The notes: generated by a model not told the origin, from the sequence alone. 64,000 bases of DNA from Pseudaeromonas sp038247115 (GCA_038247115.1 JBBRVG010000006.1:1-64000), one strand, 5' to 3'; positions 32,365 to 41,936 are shown, counted from the stretch's first letter. Program-made: numbers and translations.

Positions 32365-33861
32365 TTAACGGAGCTTGTAGTAGATCTCGTTCCACTGGAT
32401 CTCTTTTTTCAGCTCCGCAATGCGGGTGTTTTCATCGATCAGCAGGAACTCGATCCCCGCCATCTCGGCGTAGATGCGCAGGTACTCGGCATCCAGCGCC
32501 TGACTGAACACCGAGTGGTGGGCGGCACCGGCCAGGATCCAGGCTTCGGCGCCCACTTCCAGATTGGGCTTGGGCTCCCACAGGGCACAAGCCACCGGCA
32601 GTTTGGGCAGAGCGGCGGGCAGGTCCACCACATCCAGATTGTTGACCACCAGACGGAAGCGGTTGCCCATGTCGATGAGGCTGGCGTTGACCCCCTTGCC
32701 GGCGGGTGCGGAGAACAGCAAGCGAGCGGGCGCCGCCTTCTTGCCGATGCCCAGATGCTGCACATCCAGCACGGGTTTCTTGGCAGCAATCGACGGGCAG
32801 ACTTCCAGCATGTGGGCGCCGAGCACCAGGTTGTTGCCCTCGGCCAGATGGTAGGTGTAATCCTCCATGAAGGAGGTGCCACCTGGCAGCCCCTGCCCCA
32901 TCACCTTTAGGGTGCGCAGCAGGGCCGCCGTCTTCCAATCCCCCTCGGCACCGAAACCATAACCCTGTTGCATCAGGCGCTGGCAAGCCAGACCCGGCAG
33001 CTGGTGCAGGCCATACAGATCTTCAAAGGTGGTGGTGAAGGCACCGAACTTGCCTTGCTCGAGGAAACGCTTCATCCCCAGCTCCTGACGAGCCGCTTCG
33101 AACAGGGATTCCCGATGGGCACCGCCCACCTGCACCGCGGCACTCAGGGTATAGAGGCTCTCGTACTCCTCGAGCAGAGCGTTGATCTCGCCCGCCGAGA
33201 CGGCGTTGATGACGCTGACCAGATCGCCCACCGGATGGTAGTTGACCTGATAGCCGAACTGGATCTGCGCCTCGACCTTGTCGCCTTCGGTCACCGCCAC
33301 GTTGCGCATGTTGTCGCCGAAGCGGGCCACCTTCATCTGCTTGCTGTCATACACAGCAGCGGCGATGCGCATCCAGCGGGCGATCTTGGCGTGTACGCCC
33401 TGATCTTCCCAATAGCCGACCACCACGGTGCGCGGCAGGCGCAGACGGGCACCCATGAAGCCGAACTCCCGGCCGCCGTGGGCGGTCTGGTTCAGGTTCA
33501 TGAAATCCATGTCGATCTCACCCCAGGGCAGATCACGGTTGAACTGGGTGTGGAATTGCAGCAGCGGCTTGCCCAGCTGGGTCAGGGCCGGGATCCACAT
33601 CTTGGCTGGCGAGAAGGTATGCATCCAAACCATGACCCCGACGCAGGCGGTGCTGTGGTTGGCATCACGGGCAATCGCCGAGATCTCATCGAGCGTGGTG
33701 CCAGTCGGTTTGAGCACTATCTTCAGCGGCAACCCCGCTTTTTCGTTCAGCTGCTGAGTCATCAGCTGGGCATGATCAGCCACCTGTTTCAGGGTTTCCG
33801 GGCCATACAGATGTTGGCTACCCACGACAAACCAGACTTCTAATTGCTTTAAAAATTCCAT
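32365..33861 (-). CDS. araA: L-arabinose isomerase
   Basis: 498 residues, near the 500 of the enteric enzyme. Converts L-arabinose to L-ribulose. Start VWFVVGSQHLYGPETLKQV and segments MVWMHTFSPAKMWI, FMNLNQTAHGGREFG, ARLRLPRTVVVGYW and GTSFMEDYTYHLAEGNN (metal-site region) are characteristic, as is LGAHMLEVCPSIA. Last gene of araB-araD-araA, 46 bp after araD, followed by a terminator. Note the order B-D-A rather than enteric B-A-D. Confidence 0.98.
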   Translation of the reverse strand: MEFLKQLEVWFVVGSQHLYGPETLKQVADHAQLMTQQLNEKAGLPLKIVLKPTGTTLDEISAIARDANHSTACVGVMVWMHTFSPAKMWIPALTQLGKPLLQFHTQFNRDLPWGEIDMDFMNLNQTAHGGREFGFMGARLRLPRTVVVGYWEDQGVHAKIARWMRIAAAVYDSKQMKVARFGDNMRNVAVTEGDKVEAQIQFGYQVNYHPVGDLVSVINAVSAGEINALLEEYESLYTLSAAVQVGGAHRESLFEAARQELGMKRFLEQGKFGAFTTTFEDLYGLHQLPGLACQRLMQQGYGFGAEGDWKTAALLRTLKVMGQGLPGGTSFMEDYTYHLAEGNNLVLGAHMLEVCPSIAAKKPVLDVQHLGIGKKAAPARLLFSAPAGKGVNASLIDMGNRFRLVVNNLDVVDLPAALPKLPVACALWEPKPNLEVGAEAWILAGAAHHSVFSQALDAEYLRIYAEMAGIEFLLIDENTRIAELKKEIQWNEIYYKLR

Positions 33862-33906
33862 GATTCGTTCCTCATCGATGAAGCGGTTGATGGACCAGTC
33901 GACGCG

Positions 33907-34608
33907 TTAGTGCGCCCCGGATTGGCCGTAATAGGCATTTTTTCCATGTTTGCGCTGGTAGTGTTTTTCCAGCATGTAATCGGGCAAGGCGGCCGCCTGC
34001 GGATTGAGCTGATGGGTGATCCAGGCCATGCGGGCGACTTCCTCCAGCACCACGGCGTTGTGCACCGCAGCATGGGGATCACAACCCCAGCTAAAGGGAC
34101 CATGGTTGGCCACCAGGATCCCCGGCATGGTCAGGGGGGGCGTGTCCCCCAGCGTCTCGACGATGAGATCGCCGGTCAGGCGCTCGTAGTCGTCCCGCAC
34201 TTCGGCCTCAGAAAGTAGGCGGCTGCAGGGCACATCACCGTGGAAATAATCGGCCTGGGTGGTGCCCTGGATGGGGATCGCCCGCCGCGCCTGAGCCCAG
34301 GCGGTGGCATGGGTGGAGTGGGTATGCACCACCCCGCCGAGCTCCGGATACCGGCGGTAGAGCACCAGATGGGTGGCGGTATCCGAGGAGGGACGCAGCT
34401 CGCCCGCCACCCGGTTACCCGCCAGATCCAGCACCACCAGATCGTCCACCGTCATGTGCTCGTAGCTGACGCCACTGGGCTTGATCACCACCAGTCCCTG
34501 CTCCCGGTCGATGCCGCTGACATTGCCCCAGGTAAAGGTCACTAGGTTGTAACGGGGCAGGTCGAGGTTGGCCTCGAGCACCTGCTGTTTGAGCTGTTGC
34601 AGATTCAT
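33907..34608 (-). CDS. araD: L-ribulose-5-phosphate 4-epimerase
   Basis: 233 residues from ATG 34608 (AraD 231). Zn-dependent class II aldolase-fold enzyme making D-xylulose 5-phosphate, which then enters the transketolase step next door. Motifs: FTWGNVSGIDREQGLVVIKPSGV (in two parts FTWGNVSGIDRE and GLVVIKPSGV), VVHTHSTHATAWAQ with metal-binding His residues, and VANHGPFSWGCDPHAAVHNAVVLEE. Start overlaps the araB stop by ATGA, so translation is coupled. Confidence 0.97.
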   Translation of the reverse strand: MNLQQLKQQVLEANLDLPRYNLVTFTWGNVSGIDREQGLVVIKPSGVSYEHMTVDDLVVLDLAGNRVAGELRPSSDTATHLVLYRRYPELGGVVHTHSTHATAWAQARRAIPIQGTTQADYFHGDVPCSRLLSEAEVRDDYERLTGDLIVETLGDTPPLTMPGILVANHGPFSWGCDPHAAVHNAVVLEEVARMAWITHQLNPQAAALPDYMLEKHYQRKHGKNAYYGQSGAH

Positions 34609-36281
34609 GCGTTGCGCCCCTCGTTGTAGAGCGGCTCGGCGACCGCCCCCCATTTCAGGAAGCGCTGGTAGAGGGTTTCATAGGCGGCGACCTTGTCGGC
34701 TTGCGGCTGGTGCGTGCGCTCCACCGGGCTTGCCATATGCGCCTGGGCGGCAGCAATGGAGGGATAGATATCGGCTGCCACGGCGGCAAAGATGGCAGCC
34801 CCCAGGGCGCAGCACTGATCCGAAGCCACCACCTGAATGGGGCGATTCATCACATCGGCGCACACCTGCATGACGACGGGTGACTTGCGGGCGATGCCGC
34901 CCAGTGCCATCACCTGCTCCACCGGCACTTCCTGACTGGTCATGCACTCCATGATGCTACGGGCGCCAAAGGCGGTGGACGCAATCAGGGCGCCAAACAG
35001 ATCGGGGGCATCGCAACCTAAGTTCAACCCCGAGATGGTGCCCTTCAGGCGCTGATTGGCATTGGGGGTGCGACGCCCATTGAACCAGTCCAGCACCACC
35101 GGCAGATGCTCCAGATCCACCTGCTTGTCCCAGGATTGGGTCAGAGCCCCCAGCATCTGCTGCTTGTGATTCTCGACCGCGGTCTTCAACTCGGGATAAC
35201 TCTTGGTCAGCTGATCCAGCGGCCAGCTCAGCAGCCGCTGATACCAGGCATAGATGTCGCCGAATGCCGACTGCCCGGCTTCCAGACCGATGAGACCCGG
35301 TACCACGCTGCCGTCCACCTGGCCACAGATCCCGGCGATGGCCCTTTGCCCTATGGTGCGCTCATCGGCCATCAGGATGTCACAGGTGGAGGTCCCGATG
35401 ACCTTGACCAAGGTATTGAGGCTGGCGCCCGCCCCCACGGCCCCCATGTGGCAGTCGAAGGCGCCACCGGCGATCATCACCTCGGACGGCACCCCCAAGC
35501 GCTCCGCCCACTCGGCGGTGATACGCCCAACCGGAATGTCGGCAGTCCAGGTCTCGGTAAACAGCGGATAATCCAGATCCTGGGTCAGCAGCGGATCCAG
35601 AGCATTGAGAAAATCGGCGGCAGGCAGCCCGCCCCACTGCGGATGCCACAACGACTTGTGACCGGCGGAGCAGCGACCACGCTTGAGCTGGCTGGGAGCC
35701 TGGGTGCCACTGAGCAGGGCTGGGACCCAATCACACAACTCGACCCAGTTGCAGGCCGCTTCCCGCACTGCGCGGTCGGCGCGGGAGACGTGCAGTATCT
35801 TGGCCCAGAACCACTCGGAGGAGTAGATGCCGCCGATGTAGCGGCTGTAATCGGTGAACCGGCCGCTGTGACACAGTTCGGTGATGGCCTCGGCCTCGGC
35901 GATGGCGGTGTGATCCTTCCACAGCACAAACATGGCATTGGGATTCTTGGCGAACTCGTCACGCAGGGCCAGCACATTGCCCTGCGCATCGATGGGCGCC
36001 GGAGTCGAGCCGGTGGTGTCGACGCCTATGCCGCGGATCGCCATGCGCTGGGCGGGCGCCAGCAGGGCTACTACCTGCCGCACCGCCAACTCCATGGATT
36101 CGATGTAGTCCAGAGGATGATGCCGGAACTGGTTGCGGATCGGATCGCAAAACTTGCCATCCCGCCAGCGGGGGTAATAGACCACGTGGGTCGCCAATTC
36201 GGCGCCATCCTGGCAACGGACGGCGAGAGCCCGCACCGAATCACTGCCGAAATCGAGCCCGATGACGATGTGCTCAGCCAT
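34605..36281 (-). CDS. araB: Ribulokinase
   Basis: 558 residues of the FGGY kinase family. Phosphorylates L-ribulose. N-terminal ATPase fold VIGLDFGSDSVRALAVR, GIGVDTTGSTPAPID, then VIGTSTCDILMADE and the C-terminal ATP-site loop LGGIARKSPVVMQVCADVM. First gene of araB-araD-araA, reading away from araFGH across a shared control region with AraC-like half-sites. GGAG upstream of ATG 36281 at 9 nt. Confidence 0.98.
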   Translation of the reverse strand: MAEHIVIGLDFGSDSVRALAVRCQDGAELATHVVYYPRWRDGKFCDPIRNQFRHHPLDYIESMELAVRQVVALLAPAQRMAIRGIGVDTTGSTPAPIDAQGNVLALRDEFAKNPNAMFVLWKDHTAIAEAEAITELCHSGRFTDYSRYIGGIYSSEWFWAKILHVSRADRAVREAACNWVELCDWVPALLSGTQAPSQLKRGRCSAGHKSLWHPQWGGLPAADFLNALDPLLTQDLDYPLFTETWTADIPVGRITAEWAERLGVPSEVMIAGGAFDCHMGAVGAGASLNTLVKVIGTSTCDILMADERTIGQRAIAGICGQVDGSVVPGLIGLEAGQSAFGDIYAWYQRLLSWPLDQLTKSYPELKTAVENHKQQMLGALTQSWDKQVDLEHLPVVLDWFNGRRTPNANQRLKGTISGLNLGCDAPDLFGALIASTAFGARSIMECMTSQEVPVEQVMALGGIARKSPVVMQVCADVMNRPIQVVASDQCCALGAAIFAAVAADIYPSIAAAQAHMASPVERTHQPQADKVAAYETLYQRFLKWGAVAEPLYNEGRNA

Positions 36282-36649
36282 GGTGTTCTCCTGGGAAAAA
36301 TGAAAGAAAAGGAATAACCGTGGCGGAAACCATAGGAGATGTGGGCCCTAGCCCGTTAGGCATCGGCTGCTGAAAATATGGATATATCGGCTGTCTGATT
36401 CATTTGTGGAAGGCGATTCAAATTTTGATACATGACAAAATCGCTAAAAATATAGACAAAATCGCTACAATTTCCCGGCGTGATCCAAGTCGCTAAATCC
36501 CACCAAGAAAGCGGTTACAAATAATCCCGTTCAATCAGAGAAGTCGATAACCACCTGTTTTAACTTGATGTTTTTTAGGTTGACGCCAACGCACTCAATT
36601 GACACATCAGGTACTCAAATTTAATGACTCACGATCAGGGGACATTGCC
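36282..36649. promoter_or_regulatory. Divergent araB / araF control region
   Basis: The segment 36420-36500 holds GACAAAATCGCTA at 36434-36446 and 36455-36467, exactly 21 bp apart in the same orientation, and a related AAGTCGCTA ending at 36495. An inverted relative (GGCGATTCAAAT) lies near 36412. Same-orientation half-sites one double helical turn apart are the hallmark of araI-type AraC sites. No gene seen; CRP site not clear. Confidence 0.65.
36434..36467. promoter_or_regulatory. Probable AraC-binding direct repeat
   Basis: Two copies of GACAAAATCGCTA with 21-bp periodicity, midway between the divergent araBDA and araFGH operons; the araC gene is 5.6 kb away at 42045. Confidence 0.62.
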
Positions 36650-37633
36650 ATGAATAAAATGGTTAAAAATCTAATCACTGCCGCTTTCGCGTTTGGTATA
36701 GCTAATTCTGCTTTTGCCGCAGAACAGTTGAAATTGGGATATCTGGTCAAACAGCCGGAAGAGCCCTGGTTCCAGACCGAGTGGGCATTTGCCGATAAAG
36801 CCGGTAAAGACCTGAATTTCGAGGTCATCAAGATTGCAGTTCCCGATGGTGAAAAAACGCTGAACGCCATCGACAGCCTGGCTGCCAACGGTGCGAAGGG
36901 CTTCGTCATCTGTACCCCGGACCCGAAACTGGGGCCCGCCATCATGGCCAAGGCCAAGAGCATGGATCTGAAGGTCATCACAGTTGATGACCAGTTCGTG
37001 AATGCCAAAGGCAAGCCGATGACCGATGTGCCACTGGTGATGATGGCCGCCACCAAGATTGGCGAGCGTCAGGGACAGGAGCTCTATAAAGAGATGACCG
37101 CCCGCAAATGGGATATCAAAGAGAGTGGGGTATTGGCCATCACTGCCGACGAACTGGATACCGCCCGTCGCCGGGTTGAAGGTTCCATCAGCGCCCTGAA
37201 AGCCGCCGGCTTCCCGGAAGCCCAGATCTACAGCGTCCCCACCAAGGCCAACGACATTCCAGGGGCCCTGGATGCCGCCAACTCCATGCTGGTGCAGCAT
37301 CCGGATGTTAAAAACTGGCTGATTGTCGGCATGAACGACAACACGGTACTGGGTGGAGTCCGCGCCACCGAAGGCCAGGGCTTCAAGGCTGAAAGTGTCA
37401 TCGGCATCGGTATCAACGGCGTCGATGCGGTCAACGAGCTGTCGAAATCCAAAGCCACTGGCTTCTTCGGATCCCTGCTGCCGAGCCCGGATGTCCACGG
37501 CTACAAGAGCATCCAGATGCTCAACGACTGGGTGGTGAATGGCACAGAACCCGCGAAGTTCACGGAGGTCACCGATGTGGTGCTGATCACCCGTGACAAC
37601 TTCAAGGTCGAGCTGCAGAAAAAAGGTCTCTAG
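36650..37633 (+). CDS. araF: L-arabinose-binding periplasmic protein
   Basis: 327 residues from ATG 36650 (AGGGG, 8 nt), with signal peptide (LITAAFAFGIANSAFA). Matches AraF: LKLGYLVKQPEEPWFQTEW at the mature start, VIKIAVPDGEKTLNAIDSLA, GFVICTPDPKLGPAI, MNDNTVLGGVRATEGQG and GIGINGVDAVNEL. It delivers arabinose to AraGH and, given the chemoreceptor gene downstream, may also be a chemotaxis ligand carrier. Confidence 0.97.
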   Translation: MNKMVKNLITAAFAFGIANSAFAAEQLKLGYLVKQPEEPWFQTEWAFADKAGKDLNFEVIKIAVPDGEKTLNAIDSLAANGAKGFVICTPDPKLGPAIMAKAKSMDLKVITVDDQFVNAKGKPMTDVPLVMMAATKIGERQGQELYKEMTARKWDIKESGVLAITADELDTARRRVEGSISALKAAGFPEAQIYSVPTKANDIPGALDAANSMLVQHPDVKNWLIVGMNDNTVLGGVRATEGQGFKAESVIGIGINGVDAVNELSKSKATGFFGSLLPSPDVHGYKSIQMLNDWVVNGTEPAKFTEVTDVVLITRDNFKVELQKKGL

Positions 37634-37649
37634 TCGGAATCAACAGGTG

Positions 37650-37675
37650 CCGGCATGGGGGTGACCCCATGCCGG
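37650..37675 (+). repeat. Strong hairpin between araF and araG
   Basis: Perfect 11-bp arms CCGGCATGGGG / CCCCATGCCGG with loop GTGA, no T run. Placed where differential expression needs more binding protein than transporter, as in malE-malF; likely an mRNA 3'-end stabiliser. Confidence 0.6.
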
Positions 37676-37690
37676 ACATGGGGTGAAAAA

Positions 37691-39190
37691 ATGAATCAGT
37701 CAGTCCCTTATCTGGAATTTTGTGGCATCAGCAAAGAATTTCCCGGGGTGAAAGCGTTGCAGAATGTCTCCTTCGCCTGTCAGGAAGGCACGGTCCACGC
37801 TTTGATGGGCGAGAACGGTGCCGGTAAATCCACCTTGCTGAAAATACTCAGTGGTTTTCAGGCACCGTCGAATGGCTCGATCAAGCTCGGTGGCAGCGAG
37901 GTGACATTCCAGAACACGGTCGATGCTCTGGAAAGCGGCATCGCCATCATCTACCAGGAGCTGCATCTGGTCCCGGAGATGACCATTGCCGAGAATATCT
38001 ATCTGGGGCAGTTGCCGACCCGGCATGGCTTTATCGATAAAGAAAAACTCTATCAGGATGCCGCCCGCCAACTGGCGCGACTCGGCATGGATGTCTCCCC
38101 CGAGACTCCCCTGAAGTACCTCTCTCTGGGACAATGGCAGATGGTGGAAATCGCCAAAGCGCTGACACGCGACGCGCGGGTGATTGCCTTCGATGAACCC
38201 ACCAGCAGCCTCTCCTCCCGGGAAATTGAACAACTGTTTCGCGTCATTCGTCAGCTGCGGGATGAGGGCAAGGTGATCCTCTATGTCTCGCACCGGATGG
38301 ACGAAATCTTCGAGTTATGCGATGCCATCACCGTCTTCAAGGATGGCCAGTTTGTCCGCACCTTCGAGTCGATGGCCGAGGTGGACCGGGATCTGCTGGT
38401 GAAGACCATGGTGGGTCGCGAGCTGACCGATATCTATGGGTATGAGCCTCGCCCCCACCGCGCCATGGGGCTGGAAGTCAAAAACCTGCAGGGACCCGGG
38501 CTCAAGGAGCCGGTGTCGTTCCACGTCAAACGGGGCGAAATTCTGGGGATCTTCGGCCTGGTCGGGGCCGGGCGCAGCGAGATGATGAAGCTCATCTTTG
38601 GCGCCGAAAAAATGGTCTCCGGCGAGATAGCGGTGTTTGGCAAGCAGGTGCCGATCCGCAATCCCATCGATGCCATTCACAGTGGCATCATGCTCTGCAC
38701 CGAAGACCGCAAGGCACTGGGCATCATTCCGATCCACTCGGTGCAGGAGAACATCAACATCAGCGCCCGTCGCCACAAGGCGCGCGGCGGCTTTCTCATC
38801 AATCAGGCCTGGGAAGACGAGAACGCCAAGTTGCGGATCCGCGATATGCGGGTGAAAACCCCCTCGCCCCATCAGGCCATCATGCATCTGTCCGGTGGCA
38901 ACCAGCAAAAGGCCATTCTCGGCCGTTGGCTCTCGGAAGACATGAAGGTGATCCTGCTCGATGAACCCACCCGCGGCATCGACGTCGGCGCCAAAAACGA
39001 AATCTATAACGTGATTTACGACCTGGCCAAATCCGGGATCGCCGTGGTGGTGGTTTCCAGCGAATTGCCCGAGGTCCTGGGCGTGTCGGACCGCATCCTG
39101 GTGATGCGGGAGGGACGGATATCCGGCGAACTGCTGCACAGCGACGCCGATGAGGTCAAAGCCCTGCATCTGGCGATGCCAGCCCGTTAA
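37691..39190 (+). CDS. araG: L-arabinose ABC transporter, double ATPase
   Basis: 499 residues from ATG 37691 (AraG 504). Two nucleotide-binding domains: Walker A MGENGAGKSTLLKILSG, signature LSLGQWQMVEIAKAL and Walker B VIAFDEPTSSLS in the first; in the second the P-loop is degenerate (FGLVGAGRSEMMKLIFG) while LSGGNQQKAILGRWL and VILLDEPTRGIDVGAK are intact. That asymmetry is usual for CUT2 sugar transporters. Confidence 0.97.
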   Translation: MNQSVPYLEFCGISKEFPGVKALQNVSFACQEGTVHALMGENGAGKSTLLKILSGFQAPSNGSIKLGGSEVTFQNTVDALESGIAIIYQELHLVPEMTIAENIYLGQLPTRHGFIDKEKLYQDAARQLARLGMDVSPETPLKYLSLGQWQMVEIAKALTRDARVIAFDEPTSSLSSREIEQLFRVIRQLRDEGKVILYVSHRMDEIFELCDAITVFKDGQFVRTFESMAEVDRDLLVKTMVGRELTDIYGYEPRPHRAMGLEVKNLQGPGLKEPVSFHVKRGEILGIFGLVGAGRSEMMKLIFGAEKMVSGEIAVFGKQVPIRNPIDAIHSGIMLCTEDRKALGIIPIHSVQENINISARRHKARGGFLINQAWEDENAKLRIRDMRVKTPSPHQAIMHLSGGNQQKAILGRWLSEDMKVILLDEPTRGIDVGAKNEIYNVIYDLAKSGIAVVVVSSELPEVLGVSDRILVMREGRISGELLHSDADEVKALHLAMPAR

Positions 39191-39229
39191 TAACCGCTTT
39201 CGGACTTGAATCCATTAAGGAGTTTTACC

Positions 39230-40231
39230 ATGGCCACATCTCTGGCAGCTGCACCATCCACCGTGAAGAAAGAGCCCAACCAGCCGGCGCTGCAGATAGC
39301 CCGCATCTGGGACCAATATGGCATGTTGGTGATCTTCGCCATCCTGTTCCTGTTCGCCAGTTTACTGATCCCCAATTTTGCCAGCCTGATCAACATGAAG
39401 GGTCTGGGTCTGGCGGTCTCCATGTCCGGCATGGTCGCCTGTGGCATGTTGTTCTGTCTGGCCGCCGGTGAGTTTGATATGTCGGTAGGCTCCATCGTCG
39501 CCTGCTCCGGGGTCACCTGTGCTGTGGCCATCAACGCCACCGAAAGCATCACCATGGGCGTGTTGGCGGGTCTGGGTATCGGCATGCTGTTTGGTCTCAT
39601 CAACGGCATTGTGGTCGCCAAGTTCAAGATCAATGCGCTGATCACCACGCTCGCCACCATGCAGATGGCGCGCGGCCTGGGCTACATCATCTCCGATGGC
39701 AAGGCAGTCGGTATTGTCGAGGAGAGCTTCTTCGACATCGGCAACTCCGCCATGCTGGGTGTTCCAACCCCGGTCTGGATCACCGCCGTCTGCTTCGTGC
39801 TGTTTGGCCTGCTGCTGAACAAGACCACCTTCGGTCGCAACACACTATCGATGGGCGGTAACGAGGAAGCCTCACGTCTGGCCGGGGTCAACGTGGTGCG
39901 CACCAAGATCATCATCTTCACCATGACGGGTCTGATTTCAGCGTTGGCCGGTATCATACTCGCCTCGCGCATGACCTCCGGTCAGCCCATGACCTCCATC
40001 GGTTTCGAGCTCATCGTCATCTCTGCCTGCGTGCTGGGTGGGGTCTCGATGAAGGGCGGTATTGGCAAGATCTCCTATGTCATCGCCGGGGTCTTGATCC
40101 TGGGGCTGATGGAAAACGCCATGAATCTGCTGAACATCTCGCCGTTCGCCCAGTATGTGGTGCGGGGTTTGATCCTGCTGGCCGCCGTGCTGTTCGACCG
40201 TTACAAGCAAGTGCGCAAAGCCCGGGTCTAA
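39230..40231 (+). CDS. araH: L-arabinose ABC transporter permease
   Basis: 333 residues from ATG 39230 (AAGGAG at 7 nt). About ten hydrophobic segments; AAGEFDMSVGSIVACSGV is the CUT2 permease signature and GRNTLSMGGNEEASRLAGVN the cytoplasmic coupling loop. Follows araG by 39 bp. Confidence 0.97.
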   Translation: MATSLAAAPSTVKKEPNQPALQIARIWDQYGMLVIFAILFLFASLLIPNFASLINMKGLGLAVSMSGMVACGMLFCLAAGEFDMSVGSIVACSGVTCAVAINATESITMGVLAGLGIGMLFGLINGIVVAKFKINALITTLATMQMARGLGYIISDGKAVGIVEESFFDIGNSAMLGVPTPVWITAVCFVLFGLLLNKTTFGRNTLSMGGNEEASRLAGVNVVRTKIIIFTMTGLISALAGIILASRMTSGQPMTSIGFELIVISACVLGGVSMKGGIGKISYVIAGVLILGLMENAMNLLNISPFAQYVVRGLILLAAVLFDRYKQVRKARV

Positions 40232-40252
40232 TCCTTTATCGCCAACCACGAT

Positions 40253-40278
40253 TGCAGCCAGCGGACATGCTGGCTGCA
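40253..40278 (+). repeat. Hairpin between araH and the chemoreceptor gene
   Basis: Arms TGCAGCCAGC / GCTGGCTGCA, no T run after it. Probably reduces but does not stop read-through into the chemoreceptor gene. Confidence 0.45.
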
Positions 40279-40328
40279 CCTCCTACCCTCATTGCTGTTG
40301 ATCCGTTCTACCCGTTCAAGGTGATTGC

Positions 40329-41936
40329 ATGAAGATATCGGCCAAGTTAATCCTGCTTATCAGCCTCGCATTTTTAGGCTGTCTGGTGGTGGGTGGCGTC
40401 GCCCTCGGGCAGTTGTCGGTGCTGAATAGCGAGATCCGTTCACTCAGCGATAAGACTATTCCCGGGATTGAGCAGCTCAAAACCATCAACACCCGCTTTC
40501 TCACTCTGCAGTTGATGGTGAATCGGCATGCCTTATCTTTCGATGGCGATGAGAAAAAAACTCTCGATGGGCAGATCACACAGACCCAACAGCAACTGAC
40601 GCAGAGTCTGAAACGTTATCAGACCCTGCAGACCAAGGCGGCCAACCCAAGCTTTGATGAGACCGAAAAATTGGTGGTCAGCTACCTGAGTGCCGCCGAT
40701 GAGATACTGTCGCTGTCGCGCAAGTACCAGAACAACAAGGCCCAGGAGCAGATGGTCGCGTTGACCGCTCAGGGCAACCGCATCAATACGCTGCTGGATC
40801 AAGCCACGGCCGAGAACCACCAGCAGGTGCAGCAGAGCAATCAGCGCGCCACAGCCGCCTATCAACGCGCGCTGGGTCAGCTGATACTCTGTATCGCCCT
40901 GGTCTCTATCGGCTTGGTGATCCTGGGCGGCTGGCTATTTTGGCAGATCCGCCGGGGTATCCAGAGCGCCGTCGCCACCATCAGTCGCATCGAGCAATCT
41001 CGCGATTTCACCCTGCGTGCCGAGATCTCGAGCAAGGATGAAATCGCCCATCTGCTGCAGGCCTTCAACGCCCTGATTGGTCACTTGCAGGAGAGCTTTG
41101 GCCAGTTCCAGCAAGGGATCACTCAGGTCACCACCATCTCGGATCAACTGCTCGGTGCCGCCAGTCAGGTCGCCGATTCGGCGAGCATCCAGCAGGGCTC
41201 CTCCAATCAGATGGCCGCTGCGGTCGAAGAGATGACCGTCAGCATCAATCATGTCGCCGATCAGGCGCAAGGTGCCAGCGAGCGCTCCCACGCCGCCGGG
41301 CAACAGGCTCTCGAAGGACAAGCGGTCATAGCCCAGACCGTCAGCGATATTCATGCTATCGCCGAGGCGGTCAACAAGGCCGCCGAGGAGCTGCACAACC
41401 TGGAAGGACAAAATCAGACCATAGTCTCGGTCATCAATGTGATCAGTGGCGTGGCGGCGCAAACCAACCTGCTGGCGCTCAATGCCGCCATCGAAGCGGC
41501 TCGCGCCGGTGAGCTGGGGCGCGGCTTTGCGGTGGTCGCCGATGAGGTGCGCAATCTGGCGGCCCGTACCGCCGCGGCGACCGAGGAGATCAGCGCCATG
41601 ATCAATCAGGTGCAGAGCCTCTCCGCCAGCGCTGTGCATCGCATGCAGGAGGCGGTGCACAAGGTGGCCACCGGGGTCGCTAGTGCCGGGGATGCTCGCC
41701 AGAAGATGAATGATATCTGTAGCGTAGCCGGGGATAGTGAGGCCATGGTGCAGGATATCTCCCATGCCATTCGCGAACAGGGAGAAGCGACGGATGTCAT
41801 CGCCCAACAGGTGGAGAACGTAGCACAGCAGGCGAACGAGAATAGTCGATCGGCGGACTCCTGTCAGAAGCTGGCCCATGAGCTAACGGCCATAGCCCAC
41901 GGTATGGATGATGTGTTGCGCTCCTATCAGTTATGA
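40329..41936 (+). CDS. Methyl-accepting chemotaxis protein, ara-linked
   Basis: 535 residues: membrane segment 1 at about 7-29, a four-helix-bundle-size periplasmic domain (about 30-185), membrane segment 2 at about 186-208, HAMP, and a signalling domain with tip EAARAGELGRGFAVVADEV. The sequence differs from the two 659-residue receptors in sensor size. It follows araFGH by 98 bp in the same direction, suggesting it reports arabinose, perhaps through AraF (inference). No C-terminal NWETF-like pentapeptide. Confidence 0.93.
   Translation: MKISAKLILLISLAFLGCLVVGGVALGQLSVLNSEIRSLSDKTIPGIEQLKTINTRFLTLQLMVNRHALSFDGDEKKTLDGQITQTQQQLTQSLKRYQTLQTKAANPSFDETEKLVVSYLSAADEILSLSRKYQNNKAQEQMVALTAQGNRINTLLDQATAENHQQVQQSNQRATAAYQRALGQLILCIALVSIGLVILGGWLFWQIRRGIQSAVATISRIEQSRDFTLRAEISSKDEIAHLLQAFNALIGHLQESFGQFQQGITQVTTISDQLLGAASQVADSASIQQGSSNQMAAAVEEMTVSINHVADQAQGASERSHAAGQQALEGQAVIAQTVSDIHAIAEAVNKAAEELHNLEGQNQTIVSVINVISGVAAQTNLLALNAAIEAARAGELGRGFAVVADEVRNLAARTAAATEEISAMINQVQSLSASAVHRMQEAVHKVATGVASAGDARQKMNDICSVAGDSEAMVQDISHAIREQGEATDVIAQQVENVAQQANENSRSADSCQKLAHELTAIAHGMDDVLRSYQL

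Noticed and set aside
35106..36317. 403-codon open frame opposite araB
   Set aside because: Antisense shadow; low-complexity Gly/Ala/Gln composition and no ribosome site.
37691..39190. Degenerate Walker A in the second half of AraG as a sign of gene decay
   Set aside because: Loss of the second P-loop is normal for CUT2 sugar-transport ATPases.
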